DNA of 64,000 nucleotides, taken from Paenibacillus tarimensis (GTDB lineage Bacteria > Bacillota > Bacilli > Paenibacillales > Paenibacillaceae). Positions 17,106 to 25,674 of this stretch are shown here, in pieces (positions within the stretch are counted from its first letter, which is position 1; every line of letters starts with the position of its first letter). Under the pieces are notes generated by a model that saw only the letters and a program-made list of their open reading frames with translations, was not told the DNA's origin and ran no database searches. The position numbers and the translations under genes are program-made. Location: assembly GCF_021532315.1 (NCBI RefSeq), contig NZ_JAKGAO010000026.1:47198-111197 (forward strand). The letters are read 5' to 3'.

Positions 17106-18296
17106 CTAAGTCTCCACTGTTTTCCCTCTCAACCGGCGGGCCTCCACTGCCATCCATGCCAGCAGCAGCAGCATGACGGCCGATACCGCGGCAAGCATCC
17201 ATATCGTGCTGCCCGCGCTGTAACGATCCAGGAACCAGCCGGTGATTCGGGGCATAGCCGCCCCGCCAAGGCCCCCGGCTGCTACTAGCAAGCTCGTCGT
17301 TCGTTCGGTCATGCCGGGCAGCTTCTCATTAATATACAGTAGACCAATAGCGAACACACCTGACCAGACAAGCCCGCTCAACCCGATCCATATTAGACTG
17401 ATACTGGTGCTGCCCGTTACAGCAAGCAGTGCCAGCAAGCCGGCACCCACCCCTGTAGAAACAGCCAGATACCGGATATACCCGCTCCAGTCCGCCAGGC
17501 GGCCGGAGAATAACCGTCCAATGACCATTAATCCCCAGAACAAGCTCAGTGTAGACGCTGCTGCCGCTTCCCCCATACCTGCACGTTCCTTCATAATCGA
17601 GGGAAGATAGTTGGACACGCTCATCTCCATGCCGACATAGAGGACGAAGTAAGCAACCCCCATAGTGAGCAGAGGCAGAGCCGAGAGGCTGTAGCGGGCC
17701 CTGGGTGCTGTGCTTTCCGTAATCTTAGGTGTTGTGTGTGCAAGCATGTCATCCGCCTGCCCAAAGGACATGGTTAGCCAGATCAGGGTGGTAATGCCGG
17801 CCATCGCTGTCACCACAGGGAAAGCCATCTGCCATATCCCCTCCCCAATTAGCAGAGCGGCGACTGAAGGCATGGCAAGCGCTCCAAGCCCGAAGAAGGT
17901 TTCGAGCCGGGTCATTGCGGACGCCTTCCGTTCCACCACGAATTCAATAATAATAGCGCCAAGCACCGCTTCCGTCAGCCCAAATCCAAAGCCTGCAATC
18001 GGTGCTATACTAAGCATCAGTCCCCAAGGCGGGAGGAGGCTGTATGCCGCCTCTGCGGCCGTCAGACTCCCCATTGCAGCCAGTACTGTGTTCCTTCTTC
18101 CGATCCAGCGGGTCAGATACGGCGCTGCAAGCACGCCCGCCAGGAAGCCGAGGAACTGGTTCATGATCCACTGTCCGCCATCTTGATAACCTAATCCATA
18201 ATGGTCCATCATCGGCTCCAATACTGCGCCGCCTACGACATGGGCCATCCCGATCACAAGATAAGACAGGCATCCTATCCATATCAATTTATTCAT
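17106..18296 (-). CDS. Major facilitator superfamily transporter
   Basis: This is a secondary transporter of 396 residues with about twelve membrane helices. The cytoplasmic loop motif between helices 2 and 3 is seen as APYLTRWIGRRNTVLAAMG, a form of the MFS A-motif; a second related loop (GRLFSGRLADWSGYIRYLAV) starts the C-terminal half, as expected for the two-fold repeat. The ATG at 18296 has AGGAGCAG upstream. It is transcribed alone, convergent with the kinase gene with only 18 bases between them. The substrate is not evident. Confidence 0.88.
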   Translation of the reverse strand: MNKLIWIGCLSYLVIGMAHVVGGAVLEPMMDHYGLGYQDGGQWIMNQFLGFLAGVLAAPYLTRWIGRRNTVLAAMGSLTAAEAAYSLLPPWGLMLSIAPIAGFGFGLTEAVLGAIIIEFVVERKASAMTRLETFFGLGALAMPSVAALLIGEGIWQMAFPVVTAMAGITTLIWLTMSFGQADDMLAHTTPKITESTAPRARYSLSALPLLTMGVAYFVLYVGMEMSVSNYLPSIMKERAGMGEAAAASTLSLFWGLMVIGRLFSGRLADWSGYIRYLAVSTGVGAGLLALLAVTGSTSISLIWIGLSGLVWSGVFAIGLLYINEKLPGMTERTTSLLVAAGGLGGAAMPRITGWFLDRYSAGSTIWMLAAVSAVMLLLLAWMAVEARRLRGKTVET

Positions 18297-18453
18297 ATCT
18301 GCTCCTGTTCCAGCTGTCTAATCAAGCTTGAAAAAATTCGTTATCTTACGAACGCTTGTTATCTGTAAGACCGCTCTTATTTTAACATGCCACAGGCCAT
18401 TTTGTTATAATGACTTCATCCCATTAAGTAACCACACCATCAGGAGGCCCATC

Positions 18454-18969
18454 TTGGTACATTCCAACGTACATCCACCTTCCTATGCAGCCGGGCTGTA
18501 TCTTGCTCCCCTCTCTGAAGAGTATGGCAGGGAGCTGTGCAGCTGGCGTTATGAACCGCCTTATGACTTGTTTAACTGGCCCTCCTGGGAGCTAATGCAG
18601 CAGCAGGGCATTGAGTTTGGTGATCCGGTAATCCGTGAGAGGCAGTATACCGCAATTCTGGATGCGAATCACGAATTAACCGGGTACGCACAATTTTTCC
18701 CGTTGCTTGGTGTCACCCGTCTCGGCCTCGGCCTTCGTCCCACCTTATGCAGTCAAGGCCTTGGCCCGGCTGTTGTTTCCCTTCTCATTAAGGAAGCATT
18801 CAGGCGGGCACCGGAGGATGAAGTGGATCTCGAGGTCCTGACGTGGAACAAGCGGGCCGTTAAGGCTTACCAGAAGGCCGGATTCGAAATTACAGACCGC
18901 TATTGTCGTCCCACTCCTGCTGGCACAGGTGAATTTTTCTGCATGATTTACCAGGAACCGTCCGTTTAA
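18454..18969 (+). CDS. GNAT family N-acetyltransferase
   Basis: This is a 171-residue acetyltransferase. The acetyl-CoA binding motif A is seen as GLGLRPTLCSQGLGPAVVSL, followed by the motif B segment LEVLTWNKRAVKAYQKAGFE that is typical of GNAT enzymes. The start is a TTG at 18454, with AGGAGG 6 bases upstream; no in-frame ATG sits near that site. A TATAAT at about 18405 may be the -10. The substrate cannot be predicted. It is divergent from the MFS gene. Confidence 0.87.
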   Translation: MVHSNVHPPSYAAGLYLAPLSEEYGRELCSWRYEPPYDLFNWPSWELMQQQGIEFGDPVIRERQYTAILDANHELTGYAQFFPLLGVTRLGLGLRPTLCSQGLGPAVVSLLIKEAFRRAPEDEVDLEVLTWNKRAVKAYQKAGFEITDRYCRPTPAGTGEFFCMIYQEPSV

Positions 18970-19062
18970 GCGCCTCCTTATGCCCGCATGCACGAACGCC
19001 AATAAACGCCCTCGGCCTGAAGCCGGGGCGCCCCCTAACAGTATAGTCTGGTTAAGCGGCCG

Positions 19063-19401
19063 TCAGATCAGCCGGACCAGTCGGATTTCCGTGCCATCAA
19101 CCGAAACCTCAATTACATGACGCTTAGCATGATACGTAACATGCCCCGAACCAACCGCAATAGTGGGTTCCTCCCCGAGACCGTAGAATACATCATCAGC
19201 AAGCGCCTCCATCACTTCCCCGCGCTCATCAGGTCCTAAGACTTCCCACTCCTCTGCCGTCATATCAAAGAACGTGTAGCTGTCAGCTATCCCGCTAACC
19301 GCCTCGGTCAAGTCCTCTAGTATTTCCTTGTATTCCCTCGCATGCCGGACACCCATCTGCATATCCCCTCTCTGAAGCTTGATGAAACGCTTTCTATCCA
19401 T
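19063..19401 (-). CDS. Uncharacterised acidic protein (112 aa)
   Basis: I recognise no family. The protein is soluble, with a helical N-terminal half (REYKEILEDLTEAVSGIAD) and a C-terminal half of predicted strands (TIAVGSGHVTYHAKRHVIEV). AAAGG lies 6 bases before the ATG. It stands alone between the GNAT gene and motA. It is probably a real gene because of its ribosome site and its normal codon use, but it has no assignable role. Confidence 0.6.
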   Translation of the reverse strand: MDRKRFIKLQRGDMQMGVRHAREYKEILEDLTEAVSGIADSYTFFDMTAEEWEVLGPDERGEVMEALADDVFYGLGEEPTIAVGSGHVTYHAKRHVIEVSVDGTEIRLVRLI

Positions 19402-19495
19402 TCTACGCCTTTCGTTACCACTATTATAGTAAAAAAATTGAGTTAACCGTCCTTTTCTATCTCGCTTACTCTAATATTCTCCAAGGTTTTGACGA

Positions 19496-19523
19496 TAAAT
19501 ACAGTAGTGGCATTGTCGAATAT
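19496..19523 (+). promoter_or_regulatory. Possible sigma-D-type flagellar promoter for motAB
   Basis: TAAA at 19496-19499 is followed after 15-16 bases by GTCGAATAT (19515-19523), which resembles the sigma-D -10 (GCCGATAT) imperfectly. Flagellar motor genes in Bacillales are often sigma-D dependent, so the position about 60 bases before motA fits. The match is not strong. Confidence 0.4.
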
Positions 19524-19584
19524 CTTGTTTTTTTGACGTCTATTGCACAAAATCAATCATTTTCATGAAATATGGGGTGTACTT

Positions 19585-20385
19585 ATGGAGAAGTCAACTG
19601 TTATTGGTATTGTCCTAGGCCTTATTGCCGTCGTAGGCGGTATGATTCTTAAAGGAGCATCAGTCGCCCAGCTGCTTAATCCCGCAGCGTTTATGATCAT
19701 CCTGGTCGGTACTGCCGCTTCACTGCTCATCGGGTTTCCGATGTCTGAATTTGCGAAGTTTCCAAAGCTGCTTGGCTTGATCTTCAAAGAACAGCAGTTG
19801 CCGAAAAAGGATGCCCTGGTCCGCATGTTCATGGACTGGGCATCTGTTACCCGCCGTGAGGGCCTTCTCGCTCTGGAAGCAAAGGTTGAGGAAATCGAGG
19901 ATGATTTTCTTCGCAGCGGTATGCGGATGATTATTGACGGCAATGATCAGGATTTTGTTCGTGATGTGCTGCTTGAGGAAATTTCGGCAACAGAAGACCG
20001 CCATAAAGTAGGGGCGCTCCTCTTCACACAGGCGGGTACGTACGCTCCTACCCTCGGTGTTCTCGGGGCCGTTGTCGGCTTGGTCGCCGCTCTTGCAGAT
20101 ATGAGTGATATGAACAAACTCGCCCATGCCATCGCGGGTGCTTTCATCGCTACCCTGCTCGGTATTTTCACCGGTTATGTTCTTTGGCATCCAATTGCCA
20201 ACAAGCTGAAGCGCCTGTCGAAGCGTGAATCCGAAATTCGTTTGATGATGGTTGAAGGCCTGCTGTCCATTCAGTCCGGCGTGTCAACAATCGCTATCAG
20301 CCAGAAGCTGTCCGTCTTCCTGACGCCAACTGAGCGTAAGGCGATGTCTTCCGGAGAGGGTGAGCCTGGTGAGCAAAAAGCATAA
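19585..20385 (+). CDS. motA: Flagellar motor stator protein MotA
   Basis: MotA is the larger subunit of the proton-driven flagellar stator in the cytoplasmic membrane. The opening EKSTVIGIVLGLIAVVGGMI and the segment NPAAFMIILVGT match Bacillus MotA, and TYAPTLGVLGAVVGLVAAL holds the conserved proline of the third helix. The cytoplasmic loop has the usual charged residues that meet FliG. 266 residues is full length. The ATG at 19585 has GGGGTG 6 bases upstream. It overlaps motB by 17 bases. Confidence 0.95.
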   Translation: MEKSTVIGIVLGLIAVVGGMILKGASVAQLLNPAAFMIILVGTAASLLIGFPMSEFAKFPKLLGLIFKEQQLPKKDALVRMFMDWASVTRREGLLALEAKVEEIEDDFLRSGMRMIIDGNDQDFVRDVLLEEISATEDRHKVGALLFTQAGTYAPTLGVLGAVVGLVAALADMSDMNKLAHAIAGAFIATLLGIFTGYVLWHPIANKLKRLSKRESEIRLMMVEGLLSIQSGVSTIAISQKLSVFLTPTERKAMSSGEGEPGEQKA

Positions 20386-21214
20386 GCATGACGATCATGA
20401 AGAGCATGTAGACGAATCCTGGCTCATCCCGTACGCGGATCTGCTGACCCTTCTGCTCGCGCTGTTCATCGTACTTTACGCCATGAGCTCAACGGATGCG
20501 AAGAAATTCCAGGATATGAGCCAGGCGTTCAGTATTGCCTTCAACTCCGGCGTCGGTGTGCTTGACCAGTCAGCTGTAGTGGCAAGCGCCGATCAGATGA
20601 CGAGCAAGGACCGCACCAAGCGTAACGAGGACAGTGACAGTACACAGAGCAGGAACAGCGCAACTGACCTGACGAAGCAAGAACAGCAGAAGCTGCGGGA
20701 AAAGGAACAGCAGCAGCTTGAGAAGCTGAAGCAGAAGCTGGACCAGTATATTAAGCAAAACGGTCTGACGACTCAGCTGGAAACGAAGCTTAACCAGTCG
20801 CAGCTCATGATTACCATCAGCGATAATGCCTTGTTTGATTCAGGCAGCGCCGCGATAAAATCAGACGCCAAGGAGCTGGCTGTCTCCATCGGCTTGATGC
20901 TGAAGGATTATCCGGGCTACGAGATTACAGTCGCAGGCCACACGGATAACAAGCCGATCAATACCTACGAGTTCGCATCCAACTACGAGCTCAGCGCCAA
21001 ACGGGCCATCAACTTTATGTCCATTCTGATCTCAACCGGCAAGCTTGATCCGAAGCTGATCAGTCCGACTGGCTACGGGGAATACAGGCCGATTGAATCT
21101 AACGAGACCGCTCAGGGACGGGCCAAGAACCGCCGTGTCGAGGTTTCCATTATTCGAAAATATGTAGACCTTGAAAACAGCGAGTCGGTCACTGCCGGGC
21201 CCGCTAGCTCCTAA
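20369..21214 (+). CDS. motB: Flagellar motor stator protein MotB
   Basis: MotB anchors the stator to peptidoglycan. The single membrane helix contains the proton-binding aspartate in PYADLLTLLLALFIVLYAMS, which is residue 24 with my chosen start. A charged, glutamine-rich linker (about residues 70-125) leads to an OmpA-like peptidoglycan-binding domain with ITVAGHTDNKPIN and NRRVEVSI. I choose the GTG at 20369 because GAGGGTG lies 6 bases upstream; a GTG at 20360 is too close to it. The gene overlaps motA, and a terminator follows. Confidence 0.95.
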   Translation: MSKKHKHDDHEEHVDESWLIPYADLLTLLLALFIVLYAMSSTDAKKFQDMSQAFSIAFNSGVGVLDQSAVVASADQMTSKDRTKRNEDSDSTQSRNSATDLTKQEQQKLREKEQQQLEKLKQKLDQYIKQNGLTTQLETKLNQSQLMITISDNALFDSGSAAIKSDAKELAVSIGLMLKDYPGYEITVAGHTDNKPINTYEFASNYELSAKRAINFMSILISTGKLDPKLISPTGYGEYRPIESNETAQGRAKNRRVEVSIIRKYVDLENSESVTAGPASS

Positions 21215-21248
21215 ACCTCGTAAACACTTAGTATGATTATCGTTCGTC

Positions 21249-21279
21249 AGCCCGACCAGCTCGCCCGGTCGGGCTTTTT
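21249..21279 (+). terminator. Terminator of motAB
   Basis: Arms AGCCCGACC (21249-21257) and GGTCGGGCT (21267-21275) pair perfectly and are followed by TTTTTA. It lies 35 bases after motB. Confidence 0.9.
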
Positions 21280-21392
21280 AATATCGCTATAACCTTATAC
21301 AAAGTTTGTACAATATATGTTTCACAATCAGCCATTTGCGTTATTAAGGGTTATCACGGGAAGCGACCAAGTCGCAAGAGAGGAGGGATGCC

Positions 21393-22736
21393 ATGCGCTG
21401 CCAGGTATTTATTTCAGGTGGCGGCATTGCAGGTCTTACGCTTGGTCTTCTTCTTTCAAGACACGGAATCAATGTCATCGTAGCGGAGAAGAAACGAGGG
21501 GAGGGCTTGATGTACAAGGGAGAGCTGCTTCAGCCCAAGAGTCTGCAGATACTGGATCAGCTGGGTGCGCTTCGTCCCCTTGAGAAAACCAGCTTCAAGG
21601 TCCGTACCATGCGGCTTAAAGAACTGTATGTCTCCGCAGGTTCAGACAGCCGGGATGCGGTGATGGACTATAGCGTGCTTCTACCCCCTTATGACTTTGC
21701 TCTCATGCATCCGCATGAGAAGCTGAAGGGTCTCTTAATGGAAGAGGCGCTCAAATGCCCCTGCTTTACGATGCTGCAGCCGGGACATGTGACCGGCTTG
21801 GAACGGGATGAGAGCGGGCGAGCCCGGGCAGCATTCGTGAAGACACCGGATGAGCAGCTGCGTGTTGAAGCTGATGTTTTCGTAGGCGCTGAGGGGAGGG
21901 TGTCCCCCGTCCGGGAGACCATGGACGTTAAGATGAACCGGACAGATTACAATCATCACTTCCTGACCGTCTCCTTCCGGAAGCCGCCTGAGCTGACCGA
22001 GGCTACGATTCTGTCTCAAGGCAGCCGTTTCCTCGGGTTGTTCCCTCTGCCGGATAAACGCGTCAGGACCGTCTATCTAATCCGGCCAGATGAATTTAAA
22101 CCGATGCGCTCCAGCGGCTTAGAAAGCTTTTACCAGGCTTACCGGGAGCTTTACCCACCCATGGAGGGCTGTGTAGAAGAGATCCAAAGCTGGAAGGAAA
22201 TCCAGCTGATGATTCCTTTTCGCCACCAGGCAGGCCGGTATGTTGAGAGCAATATTGCGATCATAGGGGATGCCGCCCATAATGTCCACCCGATGGCTGG
22301 TGAGGGCATGAACATGGCCATTCAGGATGCTGATATATTGGGACAGCTGCTCGTCTATCTGTATAAAGAGAACCTGCCGCTGGGCAGCGCTCTGAATGAG
22401 TATGACAGCGTCCGCCGCCCAAGAGCGGAGTATATATCAGGACTCAGTCATCTGTCAGCGCTCGCCTATTCCTACACCTTCCCGGGAATCAGCCGCATTC
22501 GTCCCCGTATTCTTCAATCGATCGCGAATTCTCCCTATCTGCATTACAAATACATGCTTAATATTTCCGGACTTGGCATATGGCCTGACACGCTGCCTGA
22601 CCGTCTCATTCAGCTGGGAGTCTTGCCGGGGGGACGTACACTAAGCGACAAAGAGAAGCTGCGGCGTCGTTTTTCCATAGAAGAGGATTACCCTTGGCTG
22701 GCTGGTTACAGACCACTAATGGAGCGTTCAGACTAA
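21393..22736 (+). CDS. FAD-dependent monooxygenase (UbiH/aromatic hydroxylase type)
   Basis: This flavoenzyme hydroxylates or epoxidises an unknown small molecule, probably an aromatic or polyene. The FAD Rossmann motif is VFISGGGIAGLTLGLLLSRH with a glutamate-ended second strand (VIVAEKK). The middle DG-type motif is FVGAEGRVSPVRE, and the second FAD site is GDAAHNVHPMAGEGMNMAI. Its 447 residues fit the class A flavin monooxygenases. AGAGGAGG lies 8 bases before the ATG. It is followed by a methyltransferase after 30 bases, a pairing seen in quinone and polyketide tailoring. Confidence 0.87.
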   Translation: MRCQVFISGGGIAGLTLGLLLSRHGINVIVAEKKRGEGLMYKGELLQPKSLQILDQLGALRPLEKTSFKVRTMRLKELYVSAGSDSRDAVMDYSVLLPPYDFALMHPHEKLKGLLMEEALKCPCFTMLQPGHVTGLERDESGRARAAFVKTPDEQLRVEADVFVGAEGRVSPVRETMDVKMNRTDYNHHFLTVSFRKPPELTEATILSQGSRFLGLFPLPDKRVRTVYLIRPDEFKPMRSSGLESFYQAYRELYPPMEGCVEEIQSWKEIQLMIPFRHQAGRYVESNIAIIGDAAHNVHPMAGEGMNMAIQDADILGQLLVYLYKENLPLGSALNEYDSVRRPRAEYISGLSHLSALAYSYTFPGISRIRPRILQSIANSPYLHYKYMLNISGLGIWPDTLPDRLIQLGVLPGGRTLSDKEKLRRRFSIEEDYPWLAGYRPLMERSD

Positions 22737-22766
22737 ACTAATCAAAGACAAATGGAGGTGAGAGCT

Positions 22767-23777
22767 GTGCTGGAGACTATTCATGAATGGAAGAAGCTGT
22801 ACCAGGCGCGCAAATGGATGAAGCAAAATGCTACATTCCTGCCGGCATGGCATGCTTACGTTGGCTATACCGCCGAGCTTTTCGAATGCTTCGCGGAGGG
22901 TAATACTGTAGAAGAGGCTGCGAAGCAGCGCAATCTTGACCAGGGACTGCTTCAGAATTGGGTGGATGTTGGCTTGGCGGTAGGCCATCTGCGGGAGCGG
23001 GATAGCCTTATTCATGCCACTCCTGCTATGCTCTCTTACGTTTCTCCCTCCAGCCCCGACTCGGTTGGCCCTCTGCTGCAGGAGCTGATGGAGCTGCATA
23101 TTCCGACTCTGCTTCAATATCCTTCCCTGCTGAAGGGTGAACAGAAGCCCGTTTTTGAAAATGACCTTTTCGGACCGACAGTCGCCGCTACCTCCGCCCT
23201 GCTCGAGAAACTTGCCTTTCCCAAGCTTGTTCAATGGTCTAAGGCACATGATGTTCATTCGGTTCTTGATATCGGCTGCGGTCATGGCGGCTATCTCCGA
23301 AGATTGTCAGAGGTCCGCAAGGGCATGCGTCTCATCGGTGTCGAGCAGAACGAGGACGTTGTGCATCAGGCCCGGGAGGAGTCGGACAGCAATGGCTGCA
23401 AGCTTGAGCTGGTGCACGCTGACTTTAATCAGTGGGAGGGTCCCGAAGAGCCTGTAGACCTCATTATGATGAACAATATTCTGCATTATTTCGAGCCGGA
23501 CAAGCGCTGCCAGCTGCTCCGGAAGGCACAACAGCTGCTCAGTACCAGTGGAACGATCACGCTGATCAGCCCGGTTAACAAGACCGGCAGCGGTCAGGCT
23601 TTTGCCTCAGCCTTTAACAGCTTTATGTCCGCCCATGAGAATCTTTACCCGTTTCCCACCAAGTCTGAGCTGGAGCAGATGGCTGAAGATGAAGGGCTTC
23701 GTATGACGCTGTGCCAGCCTGTTATCCGCGAAGGCAGCTGGTACTTTATTGGTCTGGAACAGACTGGAGAGGAGTGA
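22767..23777 (+). CDS. SAM-dependent methyltransferase
   Basis: The protein has a helical N-terminal half of about 165 residues, like the dimerisation/winged-helix part of small-molecule O-methyltransferases, and a C-terminal Rossmann domain with motif I VHSVLDIGCGHGGYLRRL, the acidic end of strand 2 (IGVEQNE) and motif DLIMMNNILHYFEPD. It probably methylates the product of the flavin monooxygenase encoded just upstream; that is inference. The GTG at 22767 is chosen since GGAGGTGA lies 8 bases upstream; the ATG at 22752 overlaps that site. 336 residues. Confidence 0.83.
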   Translation: MLETIHEWKKLYQARKWMKQNATFLPAWHAYVGYTAELFECFAEGNTVEEAAKQRNLDQGLLQNWVDVGLAVGHLRERDSLIHATPAMLSYVSPSSPDSVGPLLQELMELHIPTLLQYPSLLKGEQKPVFENDLFGPTVAATSALLEKLAFPKLVQWSKAHDVHSVLDIGCGHGGYLRRLSEVRKGMRLIGVEQNEDVVHQAREESDSNGCKLELVHADFNQWEGPEEPVDLIMMNNILHYFEPDKRCQLLRKAQQLLSTSGTITLISPVNKTGSGQAFASAFNSFMSAHENLYPFPTKSELEQMAEDEGLRMTLCQPVIREGSWYFIGLEQTGEE

Positions 23778-23782
23778 TAAAG

Positions 23783-23947
23783 ATGGGTCGAATGCTCGCT
23801 ATTATATTCTTTATTCTCATGGTCGCTGTCATTGTACTGGAGCTGTTCCTGAATCTGCTGGGAGCTCTGGCCTACGTCATTGCTATCGCCCTGCTGGTTC
23901 TTGGAATTGTCGCATTCTTTCGACACCGCAGCAGAGCGGGGAGTTAG
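23783..23947 (+). CDS. Small membrane protein (54 aa)
   Basis: The gene starts 5 bases after the methyltransferase stop, with GGAG 8 bases before its ATG. The product has two hydrophobic helices (MLAIIFFILMVAVIVLELFL and LAYVIAIALLVLGIVAFF) and a basic tail RHRSRAGS. No family is recognised. Its place suggests it belongs to the flavin monooxygenase/methyltransferase operon, perhaps to hold the enzymes at the membrane. Confidence 0.65.
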   Translation: MGRMLAIIFFILMVAVIVLELFLNLLGALAYVIAIALLVLGIVAFFRHRSRAGS

Positions 23948-23970
23948 ATTTCCTTAAGCCAGGAAAGCAA

Positions 23971-24009
23971 GAGGCAGGGCGGATAAGATCCGGCCCCTGC
24001 CTCTCTTTT
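23971..24009 (+). terminator. Terminator of the monooxygenase operon
   Basis: GAGGCAGGG (23971-23979) pairs with CCCTGCCTC (about 23994-24002), with GG/CC inside, and TCTTTTATAT follows. It lies just after the small membrane protein gene. Confidence 0.75.
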
Positions 24010-24069
24010 ATATACGCGCTGTTCTTTCGGTCCTATCCCTGATGAACTGCCTACGCTAGCCCAGAGGAC

Positions 24070-24771
24070 CTATCCGCCGTTATAATTCAGCTCCCGGAAC
24101 AGCTCCGTTTTTTCCTCGGGAGTCAGATCACGCCATTTGCCTGTCGGCAGCTCGCCAAGCTGAATATTCATAATTCTGAGCCGCTTCAGCTTCCGGACCT
24201 GGTAGCCGAACGCCGAACACATGCGCCGGATCTGCCGGTTGCGGCCTTCGGTCAGAATGATGCGGAACACACGCTCTCCTACGCGCTTTACTTCACAGGG
24301 CAGTGTCATACTGCCGAGTACCTTCACCCCGCTGCTCATGCCCTGCAGAAAGGAGGCCGTGACCGGCTTATCCACGGTGACGATGTATTCCTTCTCGTGC
24401 TTGCCTTCGGCCCTCAGCACCCGGTTCACGATATCACCGTCATTAGTCAGCAGAATCAAGCCTTCTGAATCTTTATCAAGCCGGCCAATCGGGAAAATCC
24501 GCTCCGGATGACCAACGAAATCGACAATATTTCCTTTAATATGTGACTCTGTGGTGCTGGTTATGCCGACTGGCTTGTTCAAGGCAATATAGACATGGCT
24601 GCGATGGCTGCCTATAGCCTTGCCGTCTACACGGACATCATCTCCGGCTTCTGCCTGGCTGCCAAGCCCCGCTTGTATACCGTTGATGGTGACCCGCCCG
24701 CTCTCGATCAGCTTGTCCGCCTCACGTCTTGAGCAGTAGCCGCTCTCACTGATAAACTTATTGATCCGCAT
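24070..24771 (-). CDS. rluF: 23S rRNA pseudouridine synthase, RluF/RsuA family
   Basis: This enzyme converts uridine to pseudouridine in ribosomal RNA. Residues 1-60 are an S4 RNA-binding domain ([27 protein letters not shown]). The catalytic aspartate lies in [19 protein letters not shown], and the C-terminal motif [13 protein letters not shown] is intact. 233 residues and the [11 protein letters not shown] opening favour RluF (position 2604) over RluB, though the exact target is inferred. GGGGTGA lies 6 bases before the ATG. Confidence 0.9.
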   Translation of the reverse strand: MRINKFISESGYCSRREADKLIESGRVTINGIQAGLGSQAEAGDDVRVDGKAIGSHRSHVYIALNKPVGITSTTESHIKGNIVDFVGHPERIFPIGRLDKDSEGLILLTNDGDIVNRVLRAEGKHEKEYIVTVDKPVTASFLQGMSSGVKVLGSMTLPCEVKRVGERVFRIILTEGRNRQIRRMCSAFGYQVRKLKRLRIMNIQLGELPTGKWRDLTPEEKTELFRELNYNGG

Positions 24772-24844
24772 GCTTATTCACCCCATTATTTCCCGCGCAA
24801 TACCTCACACATCTTGGACGATTATTATTATAGCATGCCAAATG

Positions 24845-24880
24845 CTTCCTTACACAAAGACCAGAAAGCGTGTAAGGAAG
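24845..24880. terminator. Hairpin between the NAD(P)-binding gene and rluF
   Basis: Arms CTTCCTTACAC (24845-24855) and GTGTAAGGAAG (24870-24880) pair perfectly over 11 bases. There is no T-run on the minus strand, so it may attenuate rather than stop transcription. Confidence 0.5.
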
Positions 24881-24950
24881 GAGCAGTGCTATAAGCCAAA
24901 ACATAGTCCCGTCTGCCCGAATGTGAAGTGTTTATGTTCAAGCTGATGTG

Positions 24951-25628
24951 CTACTTGTGCGCTGCTCGGGAAATAGCTGAAGATTCATAAATCTGCTCCC
25001 CATCAGGCCCCTGATCTGCCGCCTGCTGCATAGCTAAGGCCACCACCCTGGCTTCAACCGGCTTGAACCTCTTCATACCGCCGACCCACAGGAACGGCAG
25101 TCCTGCGGCTGCGACAGCACCTATCCGTTCTCCTAGTCGGAACTCGCTTCGATTGCCAAGCAGCAGGGAAGGTCGGAAGATGTAGAGTGAGGGCAAGCCA
25201 AGCGCCCTTAGATCCCGCTCTACCTGTCCCTTCACCCGGTTGTAGAAGATCCTGGACTGAGGATTGGCTCCCATAGACGTTACGATGAGAAAGCGGTCCG
25301 CATTATGTTCCTTAGCCAGACGGCCGAGAGCGAGCGGGTATTCATAATCCACCCTTGCAAATGCCTCCTGGCTTCCCGCCTTCTTGATCGTGGTGCCCAG
25401 CGTACAGTAGATAACTGCACCAGCAAACAGTTCTCTCTGATCAGCAAGCTGCTCCAGCAGGTCAAAGTTTATTTCCCGTTGTACAAGCTTAGGATGCGCC
25501 ATACTCAGCTTCTTCCTAACCAGTATGGTAACCTGCTCATACCGCTTATCACCCAGAAGCAGCTTCACCAGCTCCTGTCCTACCAAACCGCTGGCCCCTG
25601 CTATAACAGCACGCTGCCCCATTCTCAT
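24951..25628 (-). CDS. NAD(P)-binding short-chain reductase-like protein (HTATIP2/NmrA type)
   Basis: This is an atypical short-chain-dehydrogenase-like protein. The nucleotide-binding loop is VIAGASGLVGQELVKLL near the N-terminus, followed by the strand/loop VTILVRKKL and the segment RFLIVTSMGANPQSRIFYNR, which carries a serine and a tyrosine in the manner of the family. Length 225 residues suits the oxidoreductase HTATIP2-like group. Its substrate is unknown. GGGGGCA lies just before the ATG at 25628; the ATG at 25622 is also possible. Confidence 0.82.
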   Translation of the reverse strand: MRMGQRAVIAGASGLVGQELVKLLLGDKRYEQVTILVRKKLSMAHPKLVQREINFDLLEQLADQRELFAGAVIYCTLGTTIKKAGSQEAFARVDYEYPLALGRLAKEHNADRFLIVTSMGANPQSRIFYNRVKGQVERDLRALGLPSLYIFRPSLLLGNRSEFRLGERIGAVAAAGLPFLWVGGMKRFKPVEARVVALAMQQAADQGPDGEQIYESSAISRAAHK

Positions 25629-25674
25629 TGCCCCCTATCTATACCTTCTCGCTCAGTCCCCTATGAGTATCCGG

